From JADJPL01 sp964607915 (GTDB lineage: Bacteria; Bacteroidota; Bacteroidia; Chitinophagales; Saprospiraceae): 52,974 nt of DNA. The notes under the pieces are model-generated. The model saw only the letters and a program-made list of their open reading frames with translations, was not told the DNA's origin and did not search any database. Below, one piece after another: positions 17,668-26,262 of the stretch. The position numbers were made by a program, and so were the translations under genes. The stretch lies in the NCBI GenBank assembly GCA_964607915.1, contig CAZSMU010000010.1, positions 1 through 52,974 of the forward strand, written 5' to 3'. Within the stretch, counting starts at the first letter, position 1. Every line of letters starts with the position of its first letter.

Positions 17668-17703
17668 CGTTTCTTGTTTATCAGGCTTTTGGAGGGTGTT
17701 AAT

Positions 17704-17729
17704 CGAGGGGCAAAAGGCATGCCCCCTCG
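17704..17729 (-). repeat. intercistronic hairpin between the two GH16 genes
   Basis: CGAGGGGC (17704-17711) and GCCCCCTCG (17721-17729) form a stem with one bulge around AAAAGGCAT. The string CGAGGGGCAAAAGGC resembles the right block of the palindromic elements (CGAGGGGTCAAAAAGGCC), so it may be a mini-relic. It could also act as a processing or attenuation hairpin. Confidence 0.4.
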
Positions 17730-17733
17730 CGAC

Positions 17734-18549
17734 CTATTTGTTTTTTTGAAAAACCCGGACGTAGTCCACTTCCATGCGCTTGGGCCAAATGGTCTCGTCC
17801 ACCCCAAACTGCCCGGCCCAGTTGCCGCCTACGGCCAGGTTGAAGATCAGATGGAAGGGCTGGTCGAACGGCCAGGCCCGGAAGTCGGCCCCTTTTTCTT
17901 TTTTGAAAGAAAAAAAGACTTTGCCGTCGCACGAAAAGGCGATTTTACGGTGGGTCCACTCGATTGCATAGACGTGAAAGACGTCCTCCAGCGGCTCGGG
18001 CCAGCGCAGGCGCACACCCTTCTGCGTACCGGAGAGGTGGTTGTACGCGCCGGTATGTACGGTGCCGAATAGCGAATCCGGGGCGTAGCCCACATATTCC
18101 ATGATGTCTATTTCCCCGCTGTTGGGCCAGTCGCCAAAGGTGGGGTTTTCCGGCAACATCCACATAGCGGGCCAGGTGCCCCGGCCTGCCGGCACCTTTA
18201 CTCGCGCCTCGATGCGTCCGTACTGCCAGGCTTGCAGGCCACGAGTGAGCAGACGGGCAGAGCTGTAGCCTTTGCCTCCGGTGGGTTCGCGATGCGCCTC
18301 GATTACGAGGTGGCCATTTTCGACGCGGGCGTTGCGCAGGTTTTTTTCGGTATAGTACTGGAGTTCGTTATTGCCCCAGCCGCAGATGCGCGGGCAGCCG
18401 TCGCCCACGTCGTAGGTCCAGCGGGAAGGATCGGGAAGGCCGCTGTAATCAAATTCATCGGCCCATACGAGGCGCTGCTGGGCGTGCATACTCAGCGCAC
18501 CCAAGAGGGCCAGACAGGTGAGGGCGAAGGGATATATCCTTTTTTTCAT
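17734..18549 (-). CDS. Secreted GH16 beta-glucanase (laminarinase type)
   Basis: A 271-residue enzyme. A signal peptide (MKKRIYPFALTCLALLGALSMHAQ) is followed by a single GH16 domain that opens RLVWADEFDYSGLPDPSRW. The active site GEIDIME gives catalytic glutamates at 146 and 151. GDGCPRICGWGNNELQYY and the C-terminal MEVDYVRVFQ are typical of endo-beta-1,3-glucanases acting on laminarin. Specificity is inferred from these motifs. The ATG at 18549 is chosen because it begins the signal peptide; a longer frame starts 12 codons earlier inside the previous gene. It lies five bases after the upstream lipoprotein gene, in the same operon. Confidence 0.92.
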   Translation of the reverse strand: MKKRIYPFALTCLALLGALSMHAQQRLVWADEFDYSGLPDPSRWTYDVGDGCPRICGWGNNELQYYTEKNLRNARVENGHLVIEAHREPTGGKGYSSARLLTRGLQAWQYGRIEARVKVPAGRGTWPAMWMLPENPTFGDWPNSGEIDIMEYVGYAPDSLFGTVHTGAYNHLSGTQKGVRLRWPEPLEDVFHVYAIEWTHRKIAFSCDGKVFFSFKKEKGADFRAWPFDQPFHLIFNLAVGGNWAGQFGVDETIWPKRMEVDYVRVFQKNK

Positions 18550-18554
18550 AATCC

Positions 18555-19403
18555 TTATTTTGCAATAAACGTGAGTTGGAACCACCCGTCCCCTTTGAGG
18601 AAGGGGGTTCGTACCACCATTTCATTAGACTTAATGGAAACGATATCATATACGTTGGATGCGTCCCAAACGCCCAGGAAGGCTCCTTCGGAGAGGGTCA
18701 GGCGGGGCAGTCCTTCGAGGCCGCCCTTGGGATCCAAAAACCACGTCTGGTTCTTCGGGGGGGCGTACGGTACGGGCACATAGCCGTTCCAGGGATCTAC
18801 TGTCAACCCGTTGTTCTCGTAGATAAATCCGCCTTCCACGCCAAAGCAGAAGCCATCGTCGTACTGCTCTGCCTGGAGGCCGTTGAGCGGGGATTTGTAC
18901 CACTCGAGAGAGCCTGGTGTAGGGCCTACCCCTACTGCACTGGCGGCTTTGCTCAGCGTCCAGCACTTGCGGGCGCCCTTGTCGCAGGAACCGACGAGAA
19001 GGGCTACGAGGTCGCTGCATCCTGTCTTGGCATCCTGCCGGATGGCAATAGTAGCTTTTGCACTGGCTACTCCCCCTCCGTTCATAGAGGTGTACAGGGT
19101 CAGGACGTAGCTGCCAGCTTTGGGGAAAAAGAGCGTATCCTGGGCTTTGGCGCTCCGGTCGGGTACACCTCCGGGCGCAGACCACAGACGGTTGAAGGTG
19201 CCCTGCGTCCTGTCGGTCACGACTACCCGGTTGGAGTCGCCAGATGCGAAAGCATAGGAAAAAGAGGCGGCAGCAGACGTATCCTGAAGCTGCCATTCGT
19301 CTCCGTCGAGCGGCTGACAAGCCGTGGCTATGGCCAAAGACGAGATACAACCCCACAGGACGCCCTGAAAAGCGTGTCGGAGTTCCGATTTGGATCGCGG
19401 CAT
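18555..19403 (-). CDS. PKD-like surface lipoprotein of the glucan locus
   Basis: A 282-residue lipoprotein with a lipobox at Cys29 (LAIATAC). A PKD-like Ig fold of about 80 residues (TFNRLWSAPGGVPDRS ... SYVLTLYTSMNGGGVASAKATI) is followed by a region with DDGFCFGVEGGFIYENNG and WFQLTFIAK. It sits directly after susD and before the GH16 genes. That is the usual slot for SusE/SusF-like or surface-glycan-binding lipoproteins, which hold oligosaccharide on the outer membrane for SusC. Binding is inferred from position and fold, as no ligand residues can be identified. The protein is common in Bacteroidota beta-glucan loci. Confidence 0.7.
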   Translation of the reverse strand: MPRSKSELRHAFQGVLWGCISSLAIATACQPLDGDEWQLQDTSAAASFSYAFASGDSNRVVVTDRTQGTFNRLWSAPGGVPDRSAKAQDTLFFPKAGSYVLTLYTSMNGGGVASAKATIAIRQDAKTGCSDLVALLVGSCDKGARKCWTLSKAASAVGVGPTPGSLEWYKSPLNGLQAEQYDDGFCFGVEGGFIYENNGLTVDPWNGYVPVPYAPPKNQTWFLDPKGGLEGLPRLTLSEGAFLGVWDASNVYDIVSIKSNEMVVRTPFLKGDGWFQLTFIAK

Positions 19404-19444
19404 GGTTTCTTGTGATTTATTTTTTAATCCATTTATGGTCAGGT

Positions 19445-20938
19445 CTAATAGCCCGGGTTCTGTACAATAGCGCCGTTGGTCGCCAATATCTGAGACTGCG
19501 GTATGGGGAATCTCCGGTGGGTAGCGTCTTTGTAACCCAATGGGCCGAGGGCTTGCTGGGCTTGCCCGCTGCGCACCAGGTCGAAGAAGCGGTGGCCTTC
19601 CAGGGCCAGTTCGAGCCGGCGCTCGCGGAAGATGGCCTTCAGCAGCTCTGCTCCGCTGCTGGTGATCGGTTTTAACCCGACGCGGGCGCGGACTTTATTG
19701 AGGGAGGTGCGGGCCTCGGCTTCTTTGCCTAATTGATAATTGGCCTCGGCGTGGAGCAGCCATATATCTGCCAGGCGGATGACGCGGTCGTTGGAGCCTC
19801 CATTCGGGTTGGGGTCGCCAAAGGTGGCCTGCTCCGAGCGGTTGCTGAAGTACTTGCGCGGGTAGTATTTGTGGGGGAATCCTCCTGTCGCTTCCAGTGT
19901 GAACACCCCGCGGTCGCCCATCGCCTCACCGACCCGGAACACGGTGAATTTCAGCCGGGGGTCTTCAAAACCTTCTTCAAAAAACACATCTACCAGCGAC
20001 TGGGTAGGAATATTGAACCCGTAGCCTTCAAACTGCCCGCGGGCGCGCTGAAATACATTAGTAAAAGTGCCTTCGTTGTTGGCGTTATAGCCCCAGTTGC
20101 CTCCGGACTCCGTCGAGTACTGGATTTCGAAGATGGACTCGGGACCGTTTTCACCAGCTAAGGTGAAGATCCGCCCAAAACTTGGCTCCAGGGCGTATTC
20201 ACCGGATTGGAGGATGGCGTCTCCGAGTTGCGCGGCTTCTGCCCAGCGCTTTTGCCAAACCATAGCTTTCATCAACAGCGCCTGTGCGGCCCCTTTTGTT
20301 GCGCGGCCCAGCTCAGCCGGGGGATAGGCACTGCGCGGCGGCAAGCGCTCTATCGCTGCTTTCAGGTCGGACTCGACCAGTGCCCATATCGCTTCTTCTG
20401 TCGCCCGGGGCATGCGGTATTCATTTGGAGATAGTAGGCGGTCCACCAAGGGTACCCCGCCAAATATCGTCGCCAGGTTATAGTAGAACCAGGCCCTGAG
20501 AAAATGTGCTTCTCCGAGGTAGCGGCGCTTGAGGGTCTCGTTCATGGTTATCCCCGGTACTTTTTCCAGTACGACGTTTGCGCGGTTGATTCCCTCGTAG
20601 TCGGCTGTCCATTCTGAAGACAGGTATTCCGTGTTCACCGGGCCCTGGAAGTTTTCCAGTGCACCCAGTAGGGGCTGGTCGTTATCGCCCGAGCCGCCCT
20701 TTGTGGCATCGTCCGACATGATATCGCCCCAGAACCAGCGGAAATGTCCTGCCGGGGTCGTTTCGAACTGGAGAGGTGCGTAGGCTGCATTCACAGCGGC
20801 CAGGGCATCGGCTTCCGTTTTATAGTAGTTGTCAATGGTCGAGCCCACCAGAGGGTTGCGGGACAAAAAGTCGTCTTCACAAGCCCAGGTGAGGGGCAGG
20901 AGTAGAAAGGAGACGACGGGTAGGATACTGCGTTTCAT
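19445..20938 (-). CDS. SusD/RagB-family glycan-binding lipoprotein
   Basis: A 497-residue outer-membrane lipoprotein with a lipobox at Cys20 (LPLTWAC). The SusD N-terminal motif FLSRNPLVGSTIDNYYKTEADALAAVNAAY, the central RRYLGEAHFLRAWFYYNLATIFGGVPLV and the C-terminal IFRERRLELALEGHRFFDLVRSG are all canonical. SusD forms the lid of the SusC transporter and binds the oligosaccharide. The ATG at 20938 is chosen. An in-frame ATG at 20950 overlaps the susC stop as TAATG and would add four residues, so coupled translation from there is also possible. It is third in the locus. Confidence 0.95.
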   Translation of the reverse strand: MKRSILPVVSFLLLPLTWACEDDFLSRNPLVGSTIDNYYKTEADALAAVNAAYAPLQFETTPAGHFRWFWGDIMSDDATKGGSGDNDQPLLGALENFQGPVNTEYLSSEWTADYEGINRANVVLEKVPGITMNETLKRRYLGEAHFLRAWFYYNLATIFGGVPLVDRLLSPNEYRMPRATEEAIWALVESDLKAAIERLPPRSAYPPAELGRATKGAAQALLMKAMVWQKRWAEAAQLGDAILQSGEYALEPSFGRIFTLAGENGPESIFEIQYSTESGGNWGYNANNEGTFTNVFQRARGQFEGYGFNIPTQSLVDVFFEEGFEDPRLKFTVFRVGEAMGDRGVFTLEATGGFPHKYYPRKYFSNRSEQATFGDPNPNGGSNDRVIRLADIWLLHAEANYQLGKEAEARTSLNKVRARVGLKPITSSGAELLKAIFRERRLELALEGHRFFDLVRSGQAQQALGPLGYKDATHRRFPIPQSQILATNGAIVQNPGY

Positions 20939-20949
20939 GGTAAAAGCCA

Positions 20950-23900
20950 TTAGAAGGTGATTTGCAGCCCGCCGCCCAGTATCCTGGATTGCGGGTAAAA
21001 TCCATAGTCAATACCGATTTCCAGGGCACCGCCTACGGTGCCTATCTCGGGATCCAGGCCGGAGTAGCGGGTAAAGGTGAGCAGGTTTTGGGCCGACAGA
21101 TACACCCGAAACCGTTGCAGGTGCAGGGTGCGGAGCAGATTGGCGGGGAGGGAATATCCGAATTGCAGGTTCTTCAGGCGCAAGTAGGAGCCATCCTCGA
21201 CGAAGCGGTCGGAGACCCGTGCGTTCTGGTTGGGGTCGTTGAGGTTGGCCTTGGGTTCGGAATCGGAGGTACCCGGGCCGGTCCAGCGGCCCAGCGCGGT
21301 GCGGGGACGGTTGGCATAGAAAAAGTCGTACCGGAAGATGCCGTTGTAAATCGAATTCCCGTAAACGCCCTGCCAGAACATATCCAGGTCAAAGCCTTTC
21401 CAGCCCAGGCTTCCGCTGAAGCCCCCACTCAGCCAGGGTGTTGGGTTCCCGATGAAGGTGCGGTCGGCTTCGTCAATTTTACCGTCCGCGTTCAGGTCTT
21501 TGAAGCGGATATCACCTGGAGTGCTGCGCTCTGACTGAAAGGCGTGGGCTTTGATTTCTTCCGTGCTCTGGAAAATGCCGTCTGTGAGGTATCCGTAGAA
21601 AGACGCTACCGGATGGCCCACTTCCGTACGCGACACGTTGCCGGCGGAGAAGACATTGCCTGCGCTGATCGGCTCTCCCCCTTCGCCCAGGCTGATGACT
21701 TCGGTGCGCGTCAGGCTTAGGTTCCCGCTGAGGCGGTACGACCAGGCCGCGCGTTTTTCCTGAAGTTCCAGTGATAGTTCAATACCCTCGTTGAGCATAG
21801 TGCCTACGTTCTGAAAAGGGGCGCCCACCCCTACAATCGTCGGTATCGGTACCCGGGAGAGCATGTCGCGGGTATATTTGCGGTAGTAGTCGGCGGAAAG
21901 ATTCACCTTGCCGCTCCAGGCCTCGAGGTCGAGGCCGATGTTGGTCTGTTCGCTGGTTTCCCAGCGCAGGTCAGGGTTGCTGGCCTGCTGCGGCGCACTG
22001 CCGTTGGTGATGCGTTCCGATGGTCCAAAGGTGTAGTTCTGGCCGGGCAACACTACGGTGCTGTAGCTGTAATCCCCGATTTTATCGTTGCCGTTCTGGC
22101 CCCAGCTCACGCGGACCTTGGCAAAGGTAAGCCAGTGCTTGCCCCAGAACGCTTCGCGGCTCAGTATCCAGGCTGCCGAGGCGGAGGGGAAAGTGCCAAA
22201 GCGGTTGTTTGCGCCAAAACGGGAGGAGCCGTCGCGCCGGAAACTCGCCGAGAACAAGTAGCGGTCTTTCCAGTCGAACTGCGTCCTGCCGAAGAACGAC
22301 AGCAAAGCGCTCTCCGAGGCATTGTCGCCGGCGCTCTGCGATTCGCGGGGGTCAACGGTGTTGCCGATATACGCATCGGCAGGGTTGTTGGAAGGCAGGT
22401 TGGTATTGGCACCCGACAGTACATAAAAGCGGTTTTCCAGGGCAGTATGGCCAATGGTGACGGCCAGTTTCTTTTCCTTCCAGTTTTTATCGTATTGCAA
22501 GACGGACTCCCACTGCCAGTTGGACCAGGTGAACTCGTTCTTCACTACGGTATTGACCAGGCTGCGCTCTGCTGCCGGGGCGTCTGCCAGAGTAGGATCG
22601 AGGCTAAGGTCAAATTTGGGGTAAAACAAATCCTGATGGGCAAAGGTGCGGTCCAGGTTGTACGCCGAGCGGACGCTCAGCCCGGGGGCCAGGTTCAACT
22701 GCGCCCCGACCCCGCCGACGATGCGGGTGCTGGACCAGGTGTCGGAATGGCGCTCAATGGCTGCAACCGGGTTGGCAATGTCGGTATCGGAGTACGCAGA
22801 GTAGGCATATGAGCCGTCAAAACGGCGTACTGGCGTGACGGGGTCTATGTTGAGCGCCCGGGCGAGGGGCGTATTGAACACGTTGTTTTCGGGCAGTCCG
22901 TTGCGGGTGAGTTGTGTGTAGGCGAGGTTGGCGTCGAGGGCAAGCCAGGTCTTGACCTGTTGCTGTAGCTTCAATCGGGTGGTGTAGCGCTCGAAGCCCG
23001 ATTTTTGCCGGCCCACAATGCCCTCCTGGTTGAGGTAGCTACCGCTCAGGGAGTAGCTGCCTTTGTCTGTACCTCCCAGAAAGTTGAGCTGGTGCGAAGC
23101 CATGGGGGCCGGACTGAAAATCGCCTCCTGCCAGTCGGTCCCACTGCCCAGAGCGCTGGGGGTGGCAAATTCCGGGCGGGGGGCTTTGCCGGCTGCGATA
23201 TGGGCCTCGTTGGACAGAGCTGCGTACTCTTCCGCATTGAGCAGCGACATCCGCCTCCAGGTATTTTGTATGCCGTAAGAAGATTCTATACTGATTTGGC
23301 CGTCCTGGTTTTTCTTGCCGCTCTTCGTGGTGATCAGCACAACACCATTGGCTCCACGGGCTCCGTAGATAGCCGACGAGGCCGCATCTTTTAGGATATT
23401 GATAGACGCGATATCCGATGGGTTGAGAAAATCAATCCCTTCCACGGGCATTCCGTCCACAAGGTATAAAGGGGCGCTGTTGTTGATGGTTCCGGTGCCG
23501 CGGATGCGCACGGTAAGCGCGCTGCCAGGCGAGCCAGAGTTTTGTGCTACCTGTACCCCTGCCGTACGGCCCTGCAGCGCTTGCTCAGTGCGCAGGATGG
23601 GCACTCCTTCGAGGTCGGCAGACGATACCGAGGCGACGGAGCCGCTGATGTTGCTGCGCAACTGGGTACCATAGCCCACGACGACCACTTCTTCCAGCAA
23701 ACTGGCGTCCTCTTCGAGAAAAACCTCTAAAGGCGCATTCACCGCGACCGTAAGGAGCTGCTCCTTCATGCCGATGTACGAAAAGCGCAAGCGGGCGGGT
23801 AGGCCGGGCACTTCAATGGCAAAGTTCCCGTCGAGGTCGCTCGAAGCACCTACTTCGCTCCCCTCCAATAGGATGCTGACGCCGATCAGCCCCTCTTTGG

Positions 23901-23991
23901 TTTCCTGGGCGCGCACTACGCCCTTGAGAGTGATCTGCCCCCAGGAAGGGAGCAGTATGCATAAAAAGCCTGCTAAAAGAAGTGGTCTCAT
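20950..23991 (-). CDS. SusC/RagA-family TonB-linked outer-membrane transporter
   Basis: A 1013-residue TonB-dependent receptor. After the signal peptide (MRPLLLAGFLCILLPSWG) comes a carboxypeptidase-regulatory-like domain (ITLKGVVRAQETKEGLIGVSILLEG, about 20-100). The plug follows, with EEVVVVGYGTQLRSNISGSVA and NSAPLYLVDGMPVEGIDFLNPSDIASI, and then a 22-strand-type barrel ending GALEIGIDYGFYPQSRILGGGLQITF. It imports oligosaccharides with the SusD lid. The immediate upstream sequence on the coding strand is a 162-bp palindromic element, and no clear TAnnTTTG box lies between that element and the start. It is therefore probably co-transcribed from the preceding sorting-domain gene. Confidence 0.95.
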   Translation of the reverse strand: MRPLLLAGFLCILLPSWGQITLKGVVRAQETKEGLIGVSILLEGSEVGASSDLDGNFAIEVPGLPARLRFSYIGMKEQLLTVAVNAPLEVFLEEDASLLEEVVVVGYGTQLRSNISGSVASVSSADLEGVPILRTEQALQGRTAGVQVAQNSGSPGSALTVRIRGTGTINNSAPLYLVDGMPVEGIDFLNPSDIASINILKDAASSAIYGARGANGVVLITTKSGKKNQDGQISIESSYGIQNTWRRMSLLNAEEYAALSNEAHIAAGKAPRPEFATPSALGSGTDWQEAIFSPAPMASHQLNFLGGTDKGSYSLSGSYLNQEGIVGRQKSGFERYTTRLKLQQQVKTWLALDANLAYTQLTRNGLPENNVFNTPLARALNIDPVTPVRRFDGSYAYSAYSDTDIANPVAAIERHSDTWSSTRIVGGVGAQLNLAPGLSVRSAYNLDRTFAHQDLFYPKFDLSLDPTLADAPAAERSLVNTVVKNEFTWSNWQWESVLQYDKNWKEKKLAVTIGHTALENRFYVLSGANTNLPSNNPADAYIGNTVDPRESQSAGDNASESALLSFFGRTQFDWKDRYLFSASFRRDGSSRFGANNRFGTFPSASAAWILSREAFWGKHWLTFAKVRVSWGQNGNDKIGDYSYSTVVLPGQNYTFGPSERITNGSAPQQASNPDLRWETSEQTNIGLDLEAWSGKVNLSADYYRKYTRDMLSRVPIPTIVGVGAPFQNVGTMLNEGIELSLELQEKRAAWSYRLSGNLSLTRTEVISLGEGGEPISAGNVFSAGNVSRTEVGHPVASFYGYLTDGIFQSTEEIKAHAFQSERSTPGDIRFKDLNADGKIDEADRTFIGNPTPWLSGGFSGSLGWKGFDLDMFWQGVYGNSIYNGIFRYDFFYANRPRTALGRWTGPGTSDSEPKANLNDPNQNARVSDRFVEDGSYLRLKNLQFGYSLPANLLRTLHLQRFRVYLSAQNLLTFTRYSGLDPEIGTVGGALEIGIDYGFYPQSRILGGGLQITF

Positions 23992-24040
23992 GGAAAAGTG
24001 TATATCATGTGGGTTGCATGGAGTAACTACTATTCAATAG

Positions 24041-24202
24041 AGACTTGTTGCGCGGGGTCAGCGAGAGGGGAAAAAAGAGTCATTTTTTGTCCATGCGAAG
24101 GCTTTTTGAGGGAGTATAGCTCTGCTATATGACCGAAAAAAGGCACAGCATGGGCGAAAAAGGGCCTTTTGACCCCTCGAGGATCCCCCGCGCAACAAGT
24201 CT
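24041..24202 (+). repeat. palindromic element, copy C (full length, 162 bp)
   Basis: Bounded by a perfect 17-bp inverted repeat, AGACTTGTTGCGCGGGG and CCCCGCGCAACAAGTCT. Inner complementary pairs are CCATGC/GCATGG, GCTTTTT/AAAAAAGGC and a central TATAGCtctGCTATA. The whole unit folds into one long interrupted hairpin. It matches the reverse complement of 29309-29470 nearly base for base. It separates the sorting-domain gene from susC. Confidence 0.92.
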
Positions 24203-24209
24203 AATAAGT

Positions 24210-26084
24210 CTAATGAAGCACTACGATTTTTTTCAAGGCATAGCGCTTGCCCTGAATGAGCCGCAGCCAATATACGCCATTCGGAAGAGCTGCCGTGGCG
24301 AGGGTGAAACTTCCCGAAGCAGCCTCGCTCAGGGCGGGGCGGTACTGCCGCCCGGAAGCATCGGTAAGCACCCATTGCATGGGGTCGGCGGAGAAGTCGC
24401 GCATTTCGATGAACGCCAACTGGTCAACCGGGTTGGGGTAGGCGCGGAACAGATCGGCCTCCTCGAGATCTGCGACGGATGTCGGCTTGCAGGATGTGCA
24501 AGCGTTGAAGCACACTACCGGCAAGACCGTATCTTTTTTGACCTCGAACACGCGGTTGGTGAAAGCGCCTGTGGTTTTAGTACAGCTTTCGCCGCCTTTG
24601 AACTCTTCCTGGGCCGACCAGCCATCAATCTGGTACTTGAACTCGTAGGTGCCGTCGGCCAGTTCGAGTACGGCCTGGTACTTGTTGTCGCCGTCGTCGT
24701 CCGACAGCTTGTTGGCGTTGGCCGACCAGTTGTTGAAGGTACCGCTGACATAGAGGTTGACGAAAGGCTTGCTGTACCCTGCCATATCCACGTTCAGGGT
24801 CACTTTGCGTTTGGCGATTGTGCCGCACTGCGCCGTAGTCGTACACTGCCCGAAGCAAGTCCGGATCGTCGTATCCTGATTGAAAGGCCCCATCTTGCGG
24901 TCGTTGTAGTTGTCGGGGTTGGCGCAGGATTGGCCTGCGATATTTTCCTTACAGCTATAGTCAGGGCAGTTGCCGTTGGTGAATGTATAGAAAGAGGTGA
25001 AGCCTTTGGGGCGCTCGAAGGTAATGGTATAGATACCGTCTTTGTCCTCATCCTTGAGCTGGAAATCGCCCGGGTTGCCAAAATTGCCCCCTCCGGCGAT
25101 GAAGATGCCGGAACCGGCTACTGCGATTTGCTGGGCACCCAACTGCACGGTGATGCGCACGCCCTGCCCACAGGCATAGCAGGAATTCCAGCATACGGTA
25201 TCCGGACGGGAGATACCTGCCGAGGGGATGACGAGGAATCGGTTGGTAAAGCCACCGGTCGTTTTGGTACACACTTCTGTGCCCAGAAAACTTTCCTGCG
25301 CTTTCCACCCATCCACCTGGAATTTGTACTCTATGCTTCCGGTGGCCAGGGGCAGTTCTGCCGTCCATATCTTATCGCCGTCCGGGTCAGACAGGGGGTT
25401 GGCGTCGCCCGACCAGTTGTTAAAGGTACCGCTGACATATACTTTGCTGAAAGGCTCGGTATATTTGCTCATGTTCACGGCAAAACGAACGGGTACGGTA
25501 GTCGGTGCGGCACCGGCTTTGACGATTACATCGTCGAGGAAAGTCGTATCGGCAACCGAGGGGCCGTTTACGCCGAAGTCCATGAAGATGACCAAGCGAC
25601 CGTAGGAGAACCCGGTGCCCGGTTTCTTCGGGTCTTCCAGGGAAGGCAGCGAGGGATCCAGGCATACCTCGACCCATTCGTTGGCTTTCTCTACCTTGAC
25701 GGTTTGTATCCAGTTGGCCCCTCCGGTCGAAGGAGCTTCCAGCTTCAGCGCGATATTCCCAACATGGCGGGACAGCACTTTGATGCAAAGTTGCGCCCCC
25801 GCCTTGGTCAGGTCTATGGGCGTAGCCAGATCGGGGGTGGAAAACGCCCCCGCCCAAGTCTGTGCGTCGGCGGTTTTGATGAACTCCATCGCGTTGGCAC
25901 TGGTGTTGATGCCCGCCTTCTTCGGGTTGGGCAAGACCCGTGTGGTCTTTGGCTCCAAGCTGCTTCCAAAATACTGGAAGTTTCGGCTGCTGGCGGCAGA
26001 CTCAAAATCGAGTACTACCTGCTGGGCATCGAGAGTACCCAGCACAGAAAAGAGGAACAAGAGAATGGTGTAGCGTTTTTTCAT
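24210..26084 (-). CDS. Secreted multi-domain protein with E-set/CBM-like repeats and a type IX sorting domain
   Basis: A 624-residue exported protein. A signal peptide (MKKRYTILLFLFSVLGTLDAQ) is followed by a galactose-binding-like N-terminal region (QVVLDFESAASSRNFQYFG ... LDPSLPSLEDPKKPG). Two clearly repeated Ig/E-set modules each carry VYVSGTFNNWS and a paired Cys pattern ending TKTTGxFTNR; a third, more divergent module lies between them. The C-terminal 75 residues (LFRAYPNPVDQ ... GVYWLRLIQGKRYALKKIVV) are a type IX secretion sorting domain, so the protein is carried to the surface. Lying first in the glucan locus, it is probably a carbohydrate-binding or scaffold protein; no catalytic motif is seen. 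The stop TAG touches a duplicated repeat edge (TAGACTTATTAGACTTG). Confidence 0.8.
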   Translation of the reverse strand: MKKRYTILLFLFSVLGTLDAQQVVLDFESAASSRNFQYFGSSLEPKTTRVLPNPKKAGINTSANAMEFIKTADAQTWAGAFSTPDLATPIDLTKAGAQLCIKVLSRHVGNIALKLEAPSTGGANWIQTVKVEKANEWVEVCLDPSLPSLEDPKKPGTGFSYGRLVIFMDFGVNGPSVADTTFLDDVIVKAGAAPTTVPVRFAVNMSKYTEPFSKVYVSGTFNNWSGDANPLSDPDGDKIWTAELPLATGSIEYKFQVDGWKAQESFLGTEVCTKTTGGFTNRFLVIPSAGISRPDTVCWNSCYACGQGVRITVQLGAQQIAVAGSGIFIAGGGNFGNPGDFQLKDEDKDGIYTITFERPKGFTSFYTFTNGNCPDYSCKENIAGQSCANPDNYNDRKMGPFNQDTTIRTCFGQCTTTAQCGTIAKRKVTLNVDMAGYSKPFVNLYVSGTFNNWSANANKLSDDDGDNKYQAVLELADGTYEFKYQIDGWSAQEEFKGGESCTKTTGAFTNRVFEVKKDTVLPVVCFNACTSCKPTSVADLEEADLFRAYPNPVDQLAFIEMRDFSADPMQWVLTDASGRQYRPALSEAASGSFTLATAALPNGVYWLRLIQGKRYALKKIVVLH

Positions 26085-26251
26085 ACGAGTACGTGTTGTG
26101 GTTCGCTGCAAGGTTCGCCTTTTATCCCTGTAAGGTGAAATGAAATGCCCATACACTGCAACAACATGCGAAAAAAGTATTTTTTACACCTATACATTTC
26201 CACAACATTATTTTGTATATTAGCTGCTATATCATTGATTAATAGTTAAAA

Positions 26252-26262
26252 AAAATAGACTT
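26252..26262 (+). repeat. solo left-end-like sequence before the sensor regulator
   Basis: AATAGACTTGT is identical to the outer edge of the palindromic family (as at 29306). It ends inside the TTG codon that opens the regulator frame. No inner block follows, so it is either a relic or an independent motif. Confidence 0.35.

Noticed and set aside
24129..26138. A 669-codon plus-strand frame opposite the sorting-domain gene
   Set aside because: The minus strand has a signal peptide, repeated modules and a sorting domain; the plus frame has none and begins inside palindromic copy C.
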